The translations under genes were made by a program, and so were the position numbers. Shown piece after piece: positions 35,818-49,245 of a stretch of 64,000 bases of DNA. The first letter of the stretch is position 1. The number at the start of each line of letters is the position of its first letter. The DNA is taken from positions 201,992,939 to 202,056,938 of the forward strand of contig JAIOJX010000032.1 of assembly GCA_022376925.1 (NCBI GenBank), read 5' to 3'. The DNA comes from Tragulus kanchil. Taxonomy: Eukaryota > Chordata > Mammalia > Artiodactyla > Tragulidae. The notes below the pieces were generated by a model, which saw only the letters and a list, made by a program, of their open reading frames with translations, was not told where the DNA came from and made no database searches.

Positions 35818-37422
35818 CTAAATTTATTTAAAATAATTTTAAATAAACTTTAAACTCACCCTAGGTTTAGAGTGATGATTACTAAATGGCACATTATTGA
35901 GGTTCATTAGTATTTGGTCCCCAGTGATGTTCATTGTCCAGTGGACTGACTGTATGCAAATTTGGAGTCAGTACTTTGGACACGAAGATAATCGTTTAAC
36001 ATAAAGTCTGGGTGATAATTAATTCAGCCTCCTTTCATTTACGGAAATGATACCATAAGATTCCTCTGGCCTCTCTTAAAATGGTGACTCTGCACATCCC
36101 TGGCACCTGGTCCAGAACAGGAGCCACTCGCATCTGAGCAGAGGGCTGCTTACGTGTTTTCTTCAGTGATACAGCCTTTTCTTTAAAATACATAGCATCC
36201 CAAGCAATCATTCGTCATAGTCAGCTTGTTTTCCATGGTCCCCGTCGTGACAAACGCTGTCAGCATCTCCTATGATTTCTAAGAGCTCTGAACCAGATTG
36301 TTACTTGTATGTCATGCTGAGTGGTTTTTCCTTTAAAACCCTGTACTCCTACCACCCCACGGCACTGTGTTACTCTGATACACAGATGATCCTGAGCTAT
36401 TTGTTCCTGAAATAGCTCCATTCTTGTGTTTTTATATTATGTAACAGTTTTGTGATGCTTTTATGCATTCTTTTTCTTCTCTTCGAGTTTTGAAATCTGT
36501 CATAAATAAACTTTTTCACTATGCACCTGAAACATGTGAGTTGTATTTTAAGGAACCTGACTTACATTTAAAATTTTTATTCATCTCTCCTCTACATCTT
36601 AAGAGGAAAGGCATTGTTTAAATCTGTATGAATTATTTTATAATCCATTATTATAAACATTTAAGAAAATTAACACAAATTAAGAATGAGATTAATGATA
36701 GCATCTTCATCTGCATTTAAATTTTTTTTAATTATTTTTTTAATTTATTTTTTGACTGTGCTGGGTCTTAAGTGCTGCACATGGGCTTTGTTTCCCTGCA
36801 GCACACGGACTTCTTATCCCCATGGTTTCTTTTGTTGCAGAGCATGAGCTGTAGGCCTGTGGGCTCAGTAGTTGTGGTGCACAGGCTTAGTTGCTCCATG
36901 TCATGTGGGATCTTCCCAGACCAGGGCAAGAACCCATGGCAGGATTCTTTAACCACTGGACCACCAGGGAAGTCTGCCTCTAAATTTATTTAAAATAATT
37001 TTAAATAAACTTTAAACTCACCCTAGGTTTAGAGTGATGATTACTAAATGGCACATTATTGAGGTTCATTAGTATTTGGTCCCCAGTGATGTTCATTGTC
37101 CAGTGGACTGACTGTATGCAAATTTGGAGTCAGTACTTTGGACACGAAGATAATCGTTTAACATAAAGTCTGGGTGATAATTAATTCAGCCTCCTTTCAT
37201 TTACGGAAATGATACCATAAGATTCCTCTGGCCTCTCTTAAAATGGTGACTCTGCACATCCCTGGCACCTGGTCCAGAACAGGAGCCACTCGCATCTGAG
37301 CAGAGGGGCGCTGCTTACGTGTTTTCTTCAGTGATACCTGTGGTCCTAAGATGAGCCTCTTGATCTTTCTCGGCCCTCCTTTGCCATATAGTTTAAAACT
37401 TACTTTTTTAAAACATGCAAGT

Positions 37423-37650
37423 TTTTAAATTTATTTTTTGGCTGTGTCAGGTCTTCGTTGTGGCATGTGGGATCTTTCCTTGCAGCGGGAGGGCTTCTTT
37501 TGTTAGGGCGCGTGGGCTTATGGTTGTGGCATGTAGGCTCAGTTGCTCCACAGTATGTGGAATCTTAGTTTCCCTGACTGGGGATTGAACCCAGGCCCCC
37601 TGTACTGGTAGTTCAGAGTCTTAGCCACTGGACTATCAGGGAAGTCCCTG
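37423..37650 (-). mobile_element. CHR-type SINE, reverse (second copy about 38519-38746)
   Basis: It reads ttattttttggctgtgtcag, gtcttcgttgtggcatgtgg, gggattgaacccaggcccc and cttagccactggactatcag in plus orientation. The duplicate is from duplication 11. Confidence 0.82.
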
Positions 37651-37841
37651 GGGTCTCCAACGCATTGTGTTTGGGTATGCTGAATATAGTATGTCACTGA
37701 TGACACAGAAATATTGGAGATTTTTTTCTAACTTTTTTTTTGTAAATGGTTAAACCACTATCACTTGGCCTTTTCTGCATGAAATCTTATCATGCCCATT
37801 GAAATCAGGAAGCCTATCAACAGGCATCTCTCTTTAAAATT

Positions 37842-38075
37842 AATGATTATTTTGGTTGCACTGGATCATCATTGCTGCCCATGGACTTTTGCTAGTTGTG
37901 GTGCTTGGGCTCCTCACTGCCGTGGCTTCTCTTGGGGAGCACGAGCTCTAGGTATACAGGCTTCAATAGTTGTAGTGCAGAGGCTTAGTGGCCCCACGGC
38001 ATGTGGAATCTTCCTGGACCAGGTCGGGGCACTGGCAGGGGGATTCTTACCCACTGCCTCACCAGGAAAGTCCCA
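37842..38075 (-). mobile_element. CHR-type SINE, reverse, diverged (second copy about 38938-39171)
   Basis: Phrases include ttggttgcactggatcatca, tgccgtggcttctcttgggg, ggagcacgagctctagg and ttcttacccactgcctcacc. It is older than its neighbour at 37423. The duplicate is from duplication 11. Confidence 0.78.
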
Positions 38076-39960
38076 TTTTCTAACTTTTAAAGGCACTTAT
38101 GTCGGTCATATCAATGACCCTGACATAGTTCAGGATCCTATCCACCCCTGACCTCCAGCCTGATGCTCTTTAGCCTGTGAAGTTCTCGCTACACTCAGCA
38201 GACATCTTTGTTCAGGTATTTACCCTGAGTGGGATAATGCCTGCTTATGATCTTGGAATCATGAGCTAAATAAACTATGTTTAAAAGTTAGGAGGAGCCA
38301 GTAGAATGACTACTTACCTTATGAACATGTATATCTACCTGCTTGTCCAGTAGTAAGTTTGCAACTTTCCTTAGTGATCATGTAAAGCTGCTTTGGAACA
38401 GAATCATAGATAATTTCACTGTGTTCTCAAGAGATTTACTGGCAGCACCTCCATTCTGCTTTCATCCTTCTAAAGTAATTCCCAGGACTTTAAAACTTAC
38501 TTTTTTAAAACATGCAAGTTTTTAAATTTATTTTTTGGCTGTGTCAGGTCTTCGTTGTGGCATGTGGGATCTTTCCTTGCAGCGGGAGGGCTTCTTTTGT
38601 TAGGGCGCGTGGGCTTATGGTTGTGGCATGTAGGCTCAGTTGCTCCACAGTATGTGGAATCTTAGTTTCCCTGACTGGGGATTGAACCCAGGCCCCCTGT
38701 ACTGGTAGTTCAGAGTCTTAGCCACTGGACTATCAGGGAAGTCCCTGGGGTCTCCAACGCATTGTGTTTGGGTATGCTGAATATAGTATGTCACTGATGA
38801 CACAGAAATATTGGAGATTTTTTTCTAACTTTTTTTTTGTAAATGGTTAAACCACTATCACTTGGCCTTTTCTGCATGAAATCTTATCATGCCCATTGAA
38901 ATCAGGAAGCCTATCAACAGGCATCTCTCTTAAAATTAATGATTATTTTGGTTGCACTGGATCATCATTGCTGCCCATGGACTTTTGCTAGTTGTGGTGC
39001 TTGGGCTCCTCACTGCCGTGGCTTCTCTTGGGGAGCACGAGCTCTAGGTATACAGGCTTCAATAGTTGTAGTGCAGAGGCTTAGTGGCCCCACGGCATGT
39101 GGAATCTTCCTGGACCAGGTCGGGGCACTGGCAGGGGGATTCTTACCCACTGCCTCACCAGGAAAGTCCCATTTTCTAACTTTTAAAGGCACTTATGTCG
39201 GTCATATCAATGACCCTGACATAGTTCAGGATCCTATCCACCCCTGACCTCCAGCCTGATGCTCTTTAGCCTGTGAAGTTCTCGCTACACTCAGCAGACA
39301 TCTTTGTTCAGGTATTTACCCTGAGTGGGATAATGCCTGCTTATGATCTTGGAATCATGAGCTAAATAAACTATGTTTAAAAGTTAGGAGGAGCCAGTAG
39401 AATGACTACTTACCTTATGAACATGTATATCTACCTGCTTGTCCAGTAGTAAGTTTGCAACTTTCCTTAGTGATCATGTAAAGCTGCTTTGGAACAGAAT
39501 CATAGATAATTTCACTGTGTTCTCAAGAGATTTACTGGCAGCACCTCCATTCTGCTTTCATCCTTCTAAAGTAATTCCCAGGACTCACTGCTTCCGTAGA
39601 GCTGGAAGATTCTCCACATCTAATTACCAGTATTTGGCCACCCCAGCATCTGTTTGGCATCCACTGTAGCCACACCCACTGTGGGCAAAGGGCAGATGAG
39701 GCCTCCCTGCTGTCCTCGGCATCCTGGGATCAGGTGTCTGGGGATTCTTCTTCAGGATCTGATGTGGAAAGGAAGAAGGACCTGACTTTTACCACTCAGT
39801 CTGTCTTGGGGGTTGAAACCCCTCCTGGAAAATATCCTCTGAATAGGAGATGGATTTTGAATTGAGAGAGAGAGCTGAACTTCCTGCCCCCACCCCTACC
39901 ACCAAGTCAAATAATTTATTTGCAGACTTGAGAGAGTTGCAGGGGATGTAGTGGGTTTTT

Positions 39961-40135
39961 TTTTTTATGATTTTATTTATTTATTTACTTATTTTTAGCT
40001 GTGCTGGGTCTTTGTTGCTGCGTGGGCTTTTCTCTAGTTGTGGTGCACACGCTTATTTGTTCCAGAGCATGTGGGATCTTCCGGGAGCAGGGATCGAACC
40101 CATGTCACCAGCATTGGCACGTGCAGAGAATGTAG
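39961..40135 (-). mobile_element. CHR-type SINE fragment, reverse
   Basis: A T-rich start, then agctgtgctgggtctttgtt, cgtgggcttttctctagttg, catgtgggatcttccggg and gggatcgaacccatgtcacc. The internal part is deleted relative to the longer copies. Confidence 0.78.
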
Positions 40136-40347
40136 TTTTGTTAAGCCTTGGAGCCACTGTTTGACCTCTAGAGAAAAGTCTGTGCACTTGGGGAAATCTT
40201 TGTGTCTTGTACATGAGGATGGTTTCTACAAATGCTTAATAATGGAAGTGGTATTGCCTTTACCTGACTTAGATTTCCTTAAAATCCATTCAGCTTTGGC
40301 CACGAGTTTTAGGATGGTGGATGGAGGCCCTAGGGTAAATAGGCTAA

Positions 40348-40490
40348 TTTTTTTTTTTTTTGGCCGCACTTCAGTATGTGGGATCTTAGTTCCCTAAGAC
40401 CTAAGGGATCCCTAAGAACCAGGAATCAACCCCCTACCCCCAACATTGGCAACACAGAATCTTAACCACTGGATCTCCAGGGAAGTCTCA
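40348..40490 (-). mobile_element. tRNA-type SINE fragment, reverse
   Basis: A T-run followed by ggccgcacttcagtatgtgg, gatcttagttccctaag and cttaaccactggatctccag, then ggaagtct. It is the short (head plus poly-A) type, with a small internal duplication around ctaagacctaaggg. Confidence 0.78.
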
Positions 40491-41119
40491 GGCAGGTTAA
40501 TATTTTGATACTGTCCAGGAGGAGACATGAGTTGAAATACATCAACTCTTGGGCATGATTTCAGATCAGACATATAGGCAGATAGGCAACAGTCCCATGA
40601 CGTTGAGCCGTGGAGCTAGAGAGAGTTAAACGCCCAGAAGTCAGCAGAGGGGCATATGCCCCGTAAAAGCAGGGGCCACACCTGTCTAATAAGTCACACA
40701 GCCACACCCTCATAGCTCCCAACACAGGGGTCCCCTGGGAGGACTCACCACCTGCTGGCAGACTGAGTGCTGCCAGGTTTTCAGCTGCTGACTTGTATCC
40801 GACACTTTGCAGCCCCATCAACTGCGGCACACCAGGCTTTCCTGTTCTTCCCCATCTCCCGGAGCCTGCTCAGACTCGTGTCCATTGAATCGGTGATGCC
40901 ATCCCCCCATTAGACCAAGTGGAGGGAGGGGGAAGTTCATCACCAGCTGGAGCGAGACAGCCACCAGCTAGTTTCCAGCCCACCCCTCATTATACCAAGT
41001 TCCCTGTGGAATCATTGAGGCCTGGGGAGTGATCTCAGCTTGTCTCTGCATCCAGACCTTGTCCTCGATGTAGGTTCTATTCTAGTGCCTGCACTTTCCA
41101 GAAGTCTCTTGGGCTTCTC

Positions 41120-43278
41120 TGTTGCCTGGAAATGAGACTTGGGGAGGGGAAGGTGGGAAAACCTGGTAACCTCAGGTGGCCATCATCTTGGATATTGGGC
41201 TCCCAAAGGCACTTGCTAGTGAGAGGCAGAGCCACTCTTTCCTCAATCTGGGGAAATGGCAGGGGCACCCCGTTTGGCCAAGCCTCGCCCCTGCAACTCG
41301 CCCGCTGCTCCCCCCGGCCCCACTCCTGCTCCATGGCCAGGGGGCACACTGGCATGGGAGCTGTAGGAGCAGAGCCTGAAGTATAGAGCGACCCTCCTTT
41401 CCCGAGAGTTCAGTCTCTCTTTAAAATCCACCAGAGCTGGAATCACCTTCAATTGCAAAAGTCAGGTGACTGCTACTGATCGCTGAGTTGAGGAGGTTAG
41501 TCTCTTATCTCATGGTTTCTTGGAGCGAGCTCAGGTGCGCCTGAGGCAGCCAGGTGAGTCTGGAGCAATCTGAGGAAAAGGGCCCAGGTGGTGGCCGGGC
41601 AGGACAGGCACAGCCTCCCTCTCCACTGCTGGGTGTCAGCTCCCCTTTCCCGTGCTTCTCTCTGGCTCTGCAGGGACAAACTCGCTTTGGGGACCAGAGG
41701 GGCCCACCTTGGTCATTTCAGAGCCTGGAACCCAGGTTGTCTAAGAGAGGAGAGGATCCAGAATGAGAAGGAAGAACCAGGTGCCCTGGGATTGGAGCTG
41801 AGGAAAAGGGACTCATGGGGACTTCCCGGGTGGCTCAGTGGCCAAAACTCCTTACTCGCCATGCAGAGGGCCCAGGGTCAGTCCTTGGTCAGGATACTAG
41901 ATCCCACGTGCTGCAGCTGAGAGTTCACATACCACAGCTAAAGATCCTGCATGCTGCGACCCAGCACAGACAAATAAATACAAACAAATATTCAAAAAGA
42001 AAAGGGACTCATAGCTGAGAAAGCTGGCTTCCACTTGGACCAGACACATATATCTTAATTCCCTGTTTAAACCTCAGTCACACAGGGGAAGTGAAATCTT
42101 AAATATGGGATATAAAATTCATTGTGTTTCAGTCCCAGCAGCGATGCCGATCACCCAGCAGTGTCTCTGCCTAGCTGTGATCCTGGTCTGGCTGCGCACT
42201 GTTGCCTGGAAATGAGACTTGGGGAGGGGAAGGTGGGAAAACCTGGTAACCTCAGGTGGCCATCATCTTGGATATTGGGCTCCCAAAGGCACTTGCTAGT
42301 GAGAGGCAGAGCCACTCTTTCCTCAATCTGGGGAAATGGCAGGGGCACCCCGTTTGGCCAAGCCTCGCCCCTGCAACTCGCCCGCTGCTCCCCCCGGCCC
42401 CACTCCTGCTCCATGGCCAGGGGGCACACTGGCATGGGAGCTGTAGGAGCAGAGCCTGAAGTATAGAGCGACCCTCCTTTCCCGAGAGTTCAGTCTCTCT
42501 TTAAAATCCACCAGAGCTGGAATCACCTTCAATTGCAAAAGTCAGGTGACTGCTACTGATCGCTGAGTTGAGGAGGTTAGTCTCTTATCTCATGGTTTCT
42601 TGGAGCGAGCTCAGGTGCGCCTGAGGCAGCCAGGTGAGTCTGGAGCAATCTGAGGAAAAGGGCCCAGGTGGTGGCCGGGCAGGACAGGCACAGCCTCCCT
42701 CTCCACTGCTGGGTGTCAGCTCCCTTCCTGTGCTTCTCTCTGGCTCTGCAGGGACAAACTCGCTTTGGGGACCAGAGGGGCCCACCTTGGTCATTTCAGA
42801 GCCTGGAACCCAGGTTGTCTAAGAGAGGAGAGGATCCAGAATGAGAAGGAAGAACCAGGTGCCCTGGGATTGGAGCTGAGGAAAAGGGACTCATGGGGAC
42901 TTCCCGGGTGGCTCAGTGGCCAAAACTCCTTACTCGCCATGCAGAGGGCCCAGGGTCAGTCCTTGGTCAGGATACTAGATCCCACGTGCTGCAGCTGAGA
43001 GTTCACATACCACAGCTAAAGATCCTGCATGCTGCGACCCAGCACAGACAAATAAATACAAACAAATATTCAAAAAGAAAAGGGACTCATAGCTGAGAAA
43101 GCTGGCTTCCACTTGGACCAGACACATATATCTTAATTCCCTGTTTAAACCTCAGTCACACAGGGGAAGTGAAATCTTAAATATGGGATATAAAATTCAT
43201 TGTGTTTCAGTCCCAGCAGCGATGCCGATCACCCAGCAGTGTCTCTGCCTAGCTGTGATCCTGGTCTGGCTGCGCACT
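41120..43278 (+). repeat. Tandem duplication 12 (offset 1080 to 1078 bp)
   Basis: Copy 1 (41120-42199) and copy 2 (42200-43278) join at ctgcgcac|tgttgcctgg. A 2-base indel (tcccctttcccgtgc versus tcccttcctgtgc) changes the offset. Each copy contains a plus-strand SINE. Open frames inside are not conserved protein families. Confidence 0.93.
41817..41995 (+). mobile_element. Bov-tA/CHR-type SINE (second copy about 42895-43073)
   Basis: It starts ggacttcccgggtggctcag, contains gggtcagtccttggtcagg and gatcccacgtgctgcagc, and ends acaaataaatacaaac. The duplicate is from duplication 12. Confidence 0.8.
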
Positions 43279-43915
43279 GCCGGGCATGGGACCCGCTCCC
43301 TCCAGGGCTCCACCTGGCTGGTCCCCAGAGCCAGCCTCTCAGTAGCTGTTTACACGCACGCCTGGAGGAGCCTGCCTCCTGCTCCCGGGCCCATTCATAA
43401 CGGGCTGTATTCTAAGTACCTAATCCTGGGGCTGGTCCAGAGAACGCTGCCCCTGAAGGTGAGGGGCGGCGTTGAGAGGGCCAGTGTTCCATCACTGCCG
43501 CCTTGCGCATGGTACCACTCAGCCCTGGGCACTCAGCTGGTCTCAGGAGGCTTTCTGTCCTGCTTCTCATACTTGTTCTCTTCTGGATCTTGTCTGAGTC
43601 TCTTGGGCAGGCTTTGGAGCTTATTTCTCTTCCTTGCCCTTAGGTCTCAGGGGGCAGGCCAACCGCAGGGTGGACAAGTGGCTGGCTGACGTTCTCTCCT
43701 GGTCCAGATGCAGTGTGACTCCAGCCAGGAAGAGCGTTTACCTTCTGGAACCCAGCTCAGCCTTAAGGGAACAACGTGGAGGCCTGGGATGTAGTTTAAT
43801 GATCAGATTTCAGCGTGGGCATTCTCTGAAGTCAGGTACAGTCGAGGGAATGGGAAGAGGCTCTGACTTCCTTGCAACTCTGGTAAACTTGCCAGACATT
43901 GCAGTCTACATTCAC

Positions 43916-43921
43916 TTTATT
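43916..43921 (-). terminator. GSTZ1: Candidate GSTZ1 polyadenylation signal
   Basis: AATAAA on the minus strand (TTTATT on plus) lies about 260 bases beyond the GSTZ1 stop codon. That gives a short 3' UTR, in line with the roughly 1.2 kb mammalian GSTZ1 mRNA as I remember it. Confidence 0.55.
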
Positions 43922-44178
43922 CTCATGACTGCCTGTGACACAGAACAGGTCAATTTCCTGCCTACCCCCTCCCGTATCCTCCCGCCCCACCTTGCCTACA
44001 TGTAATAAATGAAGGCGCTGAGGCAGAGAGAGGTGCAGTGGGAAGACAGATCCAGGGCGCATTCAGGTCCTCCACGTCTCCAGCGACGGCTCGCTCATTT
44101 CCAGGCCTGTCCACCCCATGCAGCTTCTGCCCCCGAACCCTCTCCCAGCCCCTGCGCCCCTGGGGTGCGGTTTGTGAG

Positions 44179-44466
<288 letters not shown>

Positions 44467-44659
44467 TCACAGGTCGCTCTCCGCGGAGGGGCAGCTCTCT
44501 GCTCCTGCTGCAGGCTGCGGCCGTGTACACAACTTGCTATGTGTAAGGCCAGGGCGGAGCGGGTCTATACAGATGGTCTCCTGACCCCTTCAAGAGCTTC
44601 TCTCTGGGGCAGGGGATGTGTCTACACAGTCTTGGTAGGTGTTTACATGTCCCTAGTGG

Positions 44660-44818
44660 TCCCTGGAGTAGGGAATGGTAACCCACTGCAGTATTCTTGC
44701 CTGGAGAATTCCATGGATAGAGAGAGGAAGGAGCCTGTCGGGCTACAGTCCATGGCGTCTCAAAGAGTCAGAACACGGCTAGCAACTGAGCACACAAACG
44801 CGCGCGCGCGCACACACA
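44660..44818 (-). mobile_element. Bov-A2 SINE 3' fragment with CG/CA run
   Basis: Plus reading: agggaatggtaacccactgc, agtattcttgcctggagaat, tccatggcgtctcaaagag and tcagaacacg, then an alternating cgcgcgcgcg/cacacaca run at about 44798-44818. This is the typical antisense Bov-A2 end in a GSTZ1 intron. The CG-rich part of the run is unusual for an old simple repeat and could adopt Z-DNA. Confidence 0.8.
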
Positions 44819-45224
44819 GCTGTGCTCGGCATGATGCCTTCCAGAGAGGTTTCCATCCTTGCCTGCCTGAAGGGGCTGACGGAGGAAAGCAGAGCTCACT
44901 ACCGGGCACAAGACACACCACGCGGGGAAGCGCAGGCTCCTGGAGGGCTTTTTCAAGGGTGTTCACCAGGTGAGAGGCGCCCTCCTGGGAGCAGGGATAA
45001 CTCAGCATCCCCCCGGGCTGTGGTGGGCCTGGCAAGGGCGGCTTCTTCGGCCCGTCCCCCACAGTGGCTGCCCTGGCCTGGCCCCGGGGGCACCCGGGCC
45101 AGTCAGGGAGCATCTGCACAAACCGTCACCTCAGGAGACAAGTCAGGACCCGACTGAGGGAGGAAGCCGGGTGTTCTGAGGGGAGGAGCCAGGAGGAAGA
45201 GAGGGGGTGCCGTGGCTCTCTTAC

Positions 45225-45274
45225 CTTTCAGCATTTGCCACCTGAGGCACTAAGCACAGGTCAGCCATGGACAC
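45225..45274 (-). CDS. GSTZ1: GSTZ1 exon 8
   Basis: This 50-base exon lies between the acceptor ccttctctgcag and GAAAG|gtaag. It reads V-S-M-A-D-L-C-L-V-P-Q-V-A-N-A-E and leaves AG for the Arg codon shared with exon 9. The M-A-D-L segment is the conserved N-capping box region of the GST C-terminal domain. It is not affected by any duplication. Confidence 0.95.
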
Positions 45275-46056
45275 CTGCAGAGAAGGTCAGGTGGGCGTTC
45301 TTCAGAGTGCAGACCCCAGGCGCACACCGGTGACCGTACTGAGGCGCAGGCCCCTGACGTTCCCATTTGCTTCTGGCTCTTCTACACCCCGACCCCTGCC
45401 CCTGCCCGCCGCAGCTGCCTGCAGCACCCCCTCCTTATCTCCCCTGCGCCTGGCTGGGTCTGTCCCTGGGGCTGCAGCGCTTCTCCCAGGCTACGCTCCA
45501 GTTATCCTGACAACAGACCCTGTGGGTAGCCAGAGACGGCTTATTGCCTTAGTGGATGTTACTATGCTTGTTAAAAGCCACTGCCGCTGGCACTTAGTGA
45601 CGGCTCCCAGCAGGGGGGAGGCCTCTGGGTGTGGGTGGGGGTCTCTGGAATTGTACAGGTGCCTCTGCATGGTTCAAGGGCACCTGAACTCTAGCATCCT
45701 GTCATTGGAAGCGAATGGAGACACCATCCAACCTAATCCATCATGTGATGGCTGGACCGCCTCTTCATGTCAGAAATGAGGTCCTTGACTTGAATACCTC
45801 TAGGAATGAGAAACTCACTTCCTCTTGAGGCAGCCAGAGGAGCTGAGAAGTGCCCCAGGCGCCAACTTCTGCTTAACACAGTGAGTGACCTCGGCTGTTG
45901 GGCGCCCCTACCCCCACTGCAGCCACCTCCTCGAGAAGCTCTCTGAGCCGAGCCTGCCAGTGCTGGAGGGAGGCGGCTGAGTCCAAGTGGGAGACAGGGG
46001 CAGCCTGAGGCGGCCCGAGGGAGGAGGCCGCCATGGGCAGGGCCAGGCCGGCTTAC

Positions 46057-46109
46057 CTCGTTTCCCACACAGTACTTCCCCGATGTGCTCTGCAGGATCT
46101 GCTCCAGAG
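46057..46109 (-). CDS. GSTZ1: GSTZ1 exon 7
   Basis: This 53-base exon follows the acceptor cctccccacag and ends AACGAG|gtaagc. It completes an Ala codon, then reads L-E-Q-I-L-Q-S-T-S-G-K-Y-C-V-G-N-E in phase 0. It continues into exon 8 without gap. It lies between the duplicated blocks and is present once. Confidence 0.95.
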
Positions 46110-46650
46110 CTGTGGGGAGGCAACACGGCTACTCTCACTCTGGGCACAGAAAGGGGAGATCAGCCTTTCCGGGCCCTGGTATCCACTGCTATGGCACAGG
46201 CAGCTGCCTGGCGGGCTGCAGTATGTGCTAGAGAGAGTGGCCATCAGGCCTGGAGAGGGTGACAGGGTGTGGGGGGAGATGTGCGGGGTGACGGGGTGAG
46301 GGGACGAGATGACACCCTCCTGCATTCTGCAGGTTCAGCTACTGTGCCCTGTGCCAAGGCAACAAGAGCTCAGTAGCTCTCACATGGAGGGCCTGGCGCT
46401 TTGCTGGCCTTGGCCTCCTGCCTGGAGTGGGCAGTGGAGCAGAAGTGAGGCCGCCCATCTCCCAAAGGCCTCAGGCATGAAGTTCGCAGAAGCCCCAGGG
46501 ATTCAGGCCAGGTTTGGTTGCTGCCCAGCCCACTGCCCCCTCGGCCCTGTTCATCCATGTCACGGTCATGCTGAAGAGTCGAGGAGGCTGCTGCAGATGC
46601 CCGGGGCCCTGGGTGGGAGGGCCGTTTCTCTGAGAGGAGCAAAGACTCAC

Positions 46651-46729
46651 CATGAAAGCCAGAGGTGATGGCTCTCTGGGCCCAGGCCAGCTGGTTCTCC
46701 TGTTCCACCCGCTTCAGGAGAGACACGTT
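46651..46729 (-). CDS. GSTZ1: GSTZ1 exon 6 (distal copy)
   Basis: This 79-base exon follows the acceptor ggctacacag and ends TTTCATG|gtgagtc. It reads N-V-S-L-L-K-R-V-E-Q-E-N-Q-L-A-W-A-Q-R-A-I-T-S-G-F-H and leaves one base for exon 7. Human has N-L-S-V-L-K at the start and G-F-N at the end from memory, so V-S-L and H are departures. Only one of the two exon 6 copies can be used, because two in series would add 79 bases and shift the frame. Confidence 0.9.
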
Positions 46730-47713
46730 CTGTGTAGCCCAAGGAAAAGCAGGGATGAGCTCTGGGAGCCAGGCGGAGCCCACCCACTCCACCAAGTCCC
46801 CTCAGGCAAGCCCCGTTTGCATGTGGCCCTGACCGTACACGTGTCCTAACCCAGACCTTGTGTGCGAGCTCCTTCCTCCCATTCGGGCCCTGAGGTGGGA
46901 GGGAGTTGAGGATCCCAGAGGCCATGTCTCAGGCTGCCCCAGAGGCCCCTGCAGTCCAGAAGCCTGTGACCCCAGCAGAGGTGTGTAAGGTGGGGGTGCA
47001 ACCCAAGGCCTCTCTTCCTTGTGTCCAATGCTCCTCCATGACATGGTCCCTTGTGAGGAGGGGGAGTGTGATCCAGAACAGGGAGCAAGATGGGGGAGCA
47101 CGCAGGACTAGCTGTCCGGAGATCTGGATGTCTGCTTCAACCACCTTTGTTTTTAAAGAACAAAACCGACATGGGCGCGGGAGGATGCAGAGGAGCACGC
47201 TTAGGGGTCTCTCACACTCACAGTGACTCCGCAGTCACTCCACCTCTCTGGGCCGTTATTTGCAAAGTCAGAGATTAGCACAGATGGATTTTTTTTTTTT
47301 TTTAAACAGATGAACTCTTTGTTTAACACTTTTTTTTTTAAACCCGTGAAAGCTTAAAAAAAAAAAAAAATCCAAGGAGAATCCCCATCTATGACACAGA
47401 ACAGGTGAGAGAGAGGGTGCCCTGCTTCAAGGCGGGAGGCGGGCTGCCCACCTCTCCCTGCCACCCGGCCCTTTCCCCCTGCTTCTGGAGTGGGCAGTGG
47501 AGCAGAAGTGAGGCCGCCCATCTCCCAAAGGCCTCAGGCATGAAGTTCGCAGAAGCCCCAGGGATTCAGGCCAGGTTTGGTTGCTGCCCAGCCCACTGCC
47601 CCCTCGGCCCTGTTCATCCATGTCACGGTCATGCTGAAGAGTCGAGGAGGCTGCTGCAGATGCCCGGGGCCCTGGGTGGGAGGGCCGTTTCTCTGAGAGG
47701 AGCAAAGACTCAC

Positions 47714-47792
47714 CATGAAAGCCAGAGGTGATGGCTCTCTGGGCCCAGGCCAGCTGGTTCTCCTGTTCCACCCGCTTCAGGAGAGACACGTT
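47714..47792 (-). CDS. GSTZ1: GSTZ1 exon 6, redundant copy
   Basis: This is the same exon at offset 1063, with identical coding sequence, acceptor and donor. It is nearer the 5' end of the gene. It is probably a product of false duplication 13. If genuine, it would have to be mutually exclusive with the other copy. Confidence 0.8.
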
Positions 47793-48454
47793 CTGTGTAG
47801 CCCAAGGAAAAGCAGGGATGAGCTCTGGGAGCCAGGCGGAGCCCACCCACTCCACCAAGTCCCCTCAGGCAAGCCCCGTTTGCATGTGGCCCTGACCGTA
47901 CACGTGTCCTAACCCAGACCTTGTGTGCGAGCTCCTTCCTCCCATTCGGGCCCTGAGGTGGGAGGGAGTTGAGGATCCCAGAGGCCATGTCTCAGGCTGC
48001 CCCAGAGGCCCCTGCAGTCCAGAAGCCTGTGACCCCAGCAGAGGTGTGTAAGGTGGGGGTGCAACCCAAGGCCTCTCTTCCTTGTGTCCAATGCTCCTCC
48101 ATGACATGGTCCCTTGTGAGGAGGGGGAGTGTGATCCAGAACAGGGAGCAAGATGGGGGAGCACGCAGGACTAGCTGTCCGGAGATCTGGATGTCTGCTT
48201 CAACCACCTTTGTTTTTAAAGAACAAAACCGACATGGGCGCGGGAGGATGCAGAGGAGCACGCTTAGGGGTCTCTCACACTCACAGTGACTCCGCAGTCA
48301 CTCCACCTCTCTGGGCCGTTATTTGCAAAGTCAGAGATTAGCACAGATGGATTTTTTTTTTTTTTTAAACAGATGAACTCTTTGTTTAACACTTTTTTTT
48401 TTAAACCCGTGAAAGCTTAAAAAAAAAAAAAAATCCAAGGAGAATCCCCATCTA

Positions 48455-48988
<534 letters not shown>

Positions 48989-49245
48989 TCATCGTCACCC
49001 CCACTTTGTTACCCTTCTTACTGTCCTCCCCGTGAGCCCCGTGAAGCCAAGACGCTCCCCAGGAGAACAAACTCATTTTGGACCCTTGTCCTACAGAATT
49101 TTGTCCCCTGTGTGCTCATGTGTCCCTTCACTTCCTAACGCAAGCAAGCAACCTTCCGCCTTCTTGCGTCCCCACTAAGAGCTGGGTTCTGTGGACAGGC
49201 ACAGGCAAGGAAGTGCTGTGAGGGCCTCCCAAGCCCTCCACTCAC

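Larger units (their letters stand above)
35009..37336 (+). repeat. Tandem duplication 10 (offset 1162 bp)
   Basis: Copy 1 (35009-36170) and copy 2 (36171-37336) join at cagtgat|acagcctttt. The only difference seen is gagggctgc versus gaggggcgctgc near the right end. Each copy carries the candidate TMED8 polyadenylation signal and a reverse CHR-type SINE. Confidence 0.93.
37392..39585 (+). repeat. Tandem duplication 11 (offset 1097 bp)
   Basis: Copy 1 (about 37392-38488) and copy 2 (about 38489-39585) join at cccaggact|ttaaaacttac. A single-base deletion (ctctctttaaaa versus ctctcttaaaa) shifts the offset to 1096. Each copy contains two reverse CHR-type SINEs. Confidence 0.93.
35370..43915. 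other. Intergenic region between convergent TMED8 and GSTZ1
   Basis: The two genes point toward each other here. The interval carries several CHR-type SINEs, duplications 10, 11 and 12, and otherwise unique sequence. The stretches 39590-39960, 40490-41115 and 43280-43900 contain no recognisable gene. The moderately GC-rich open frame at 43183-43689 has no recognised homology. Confidence 0.6.
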
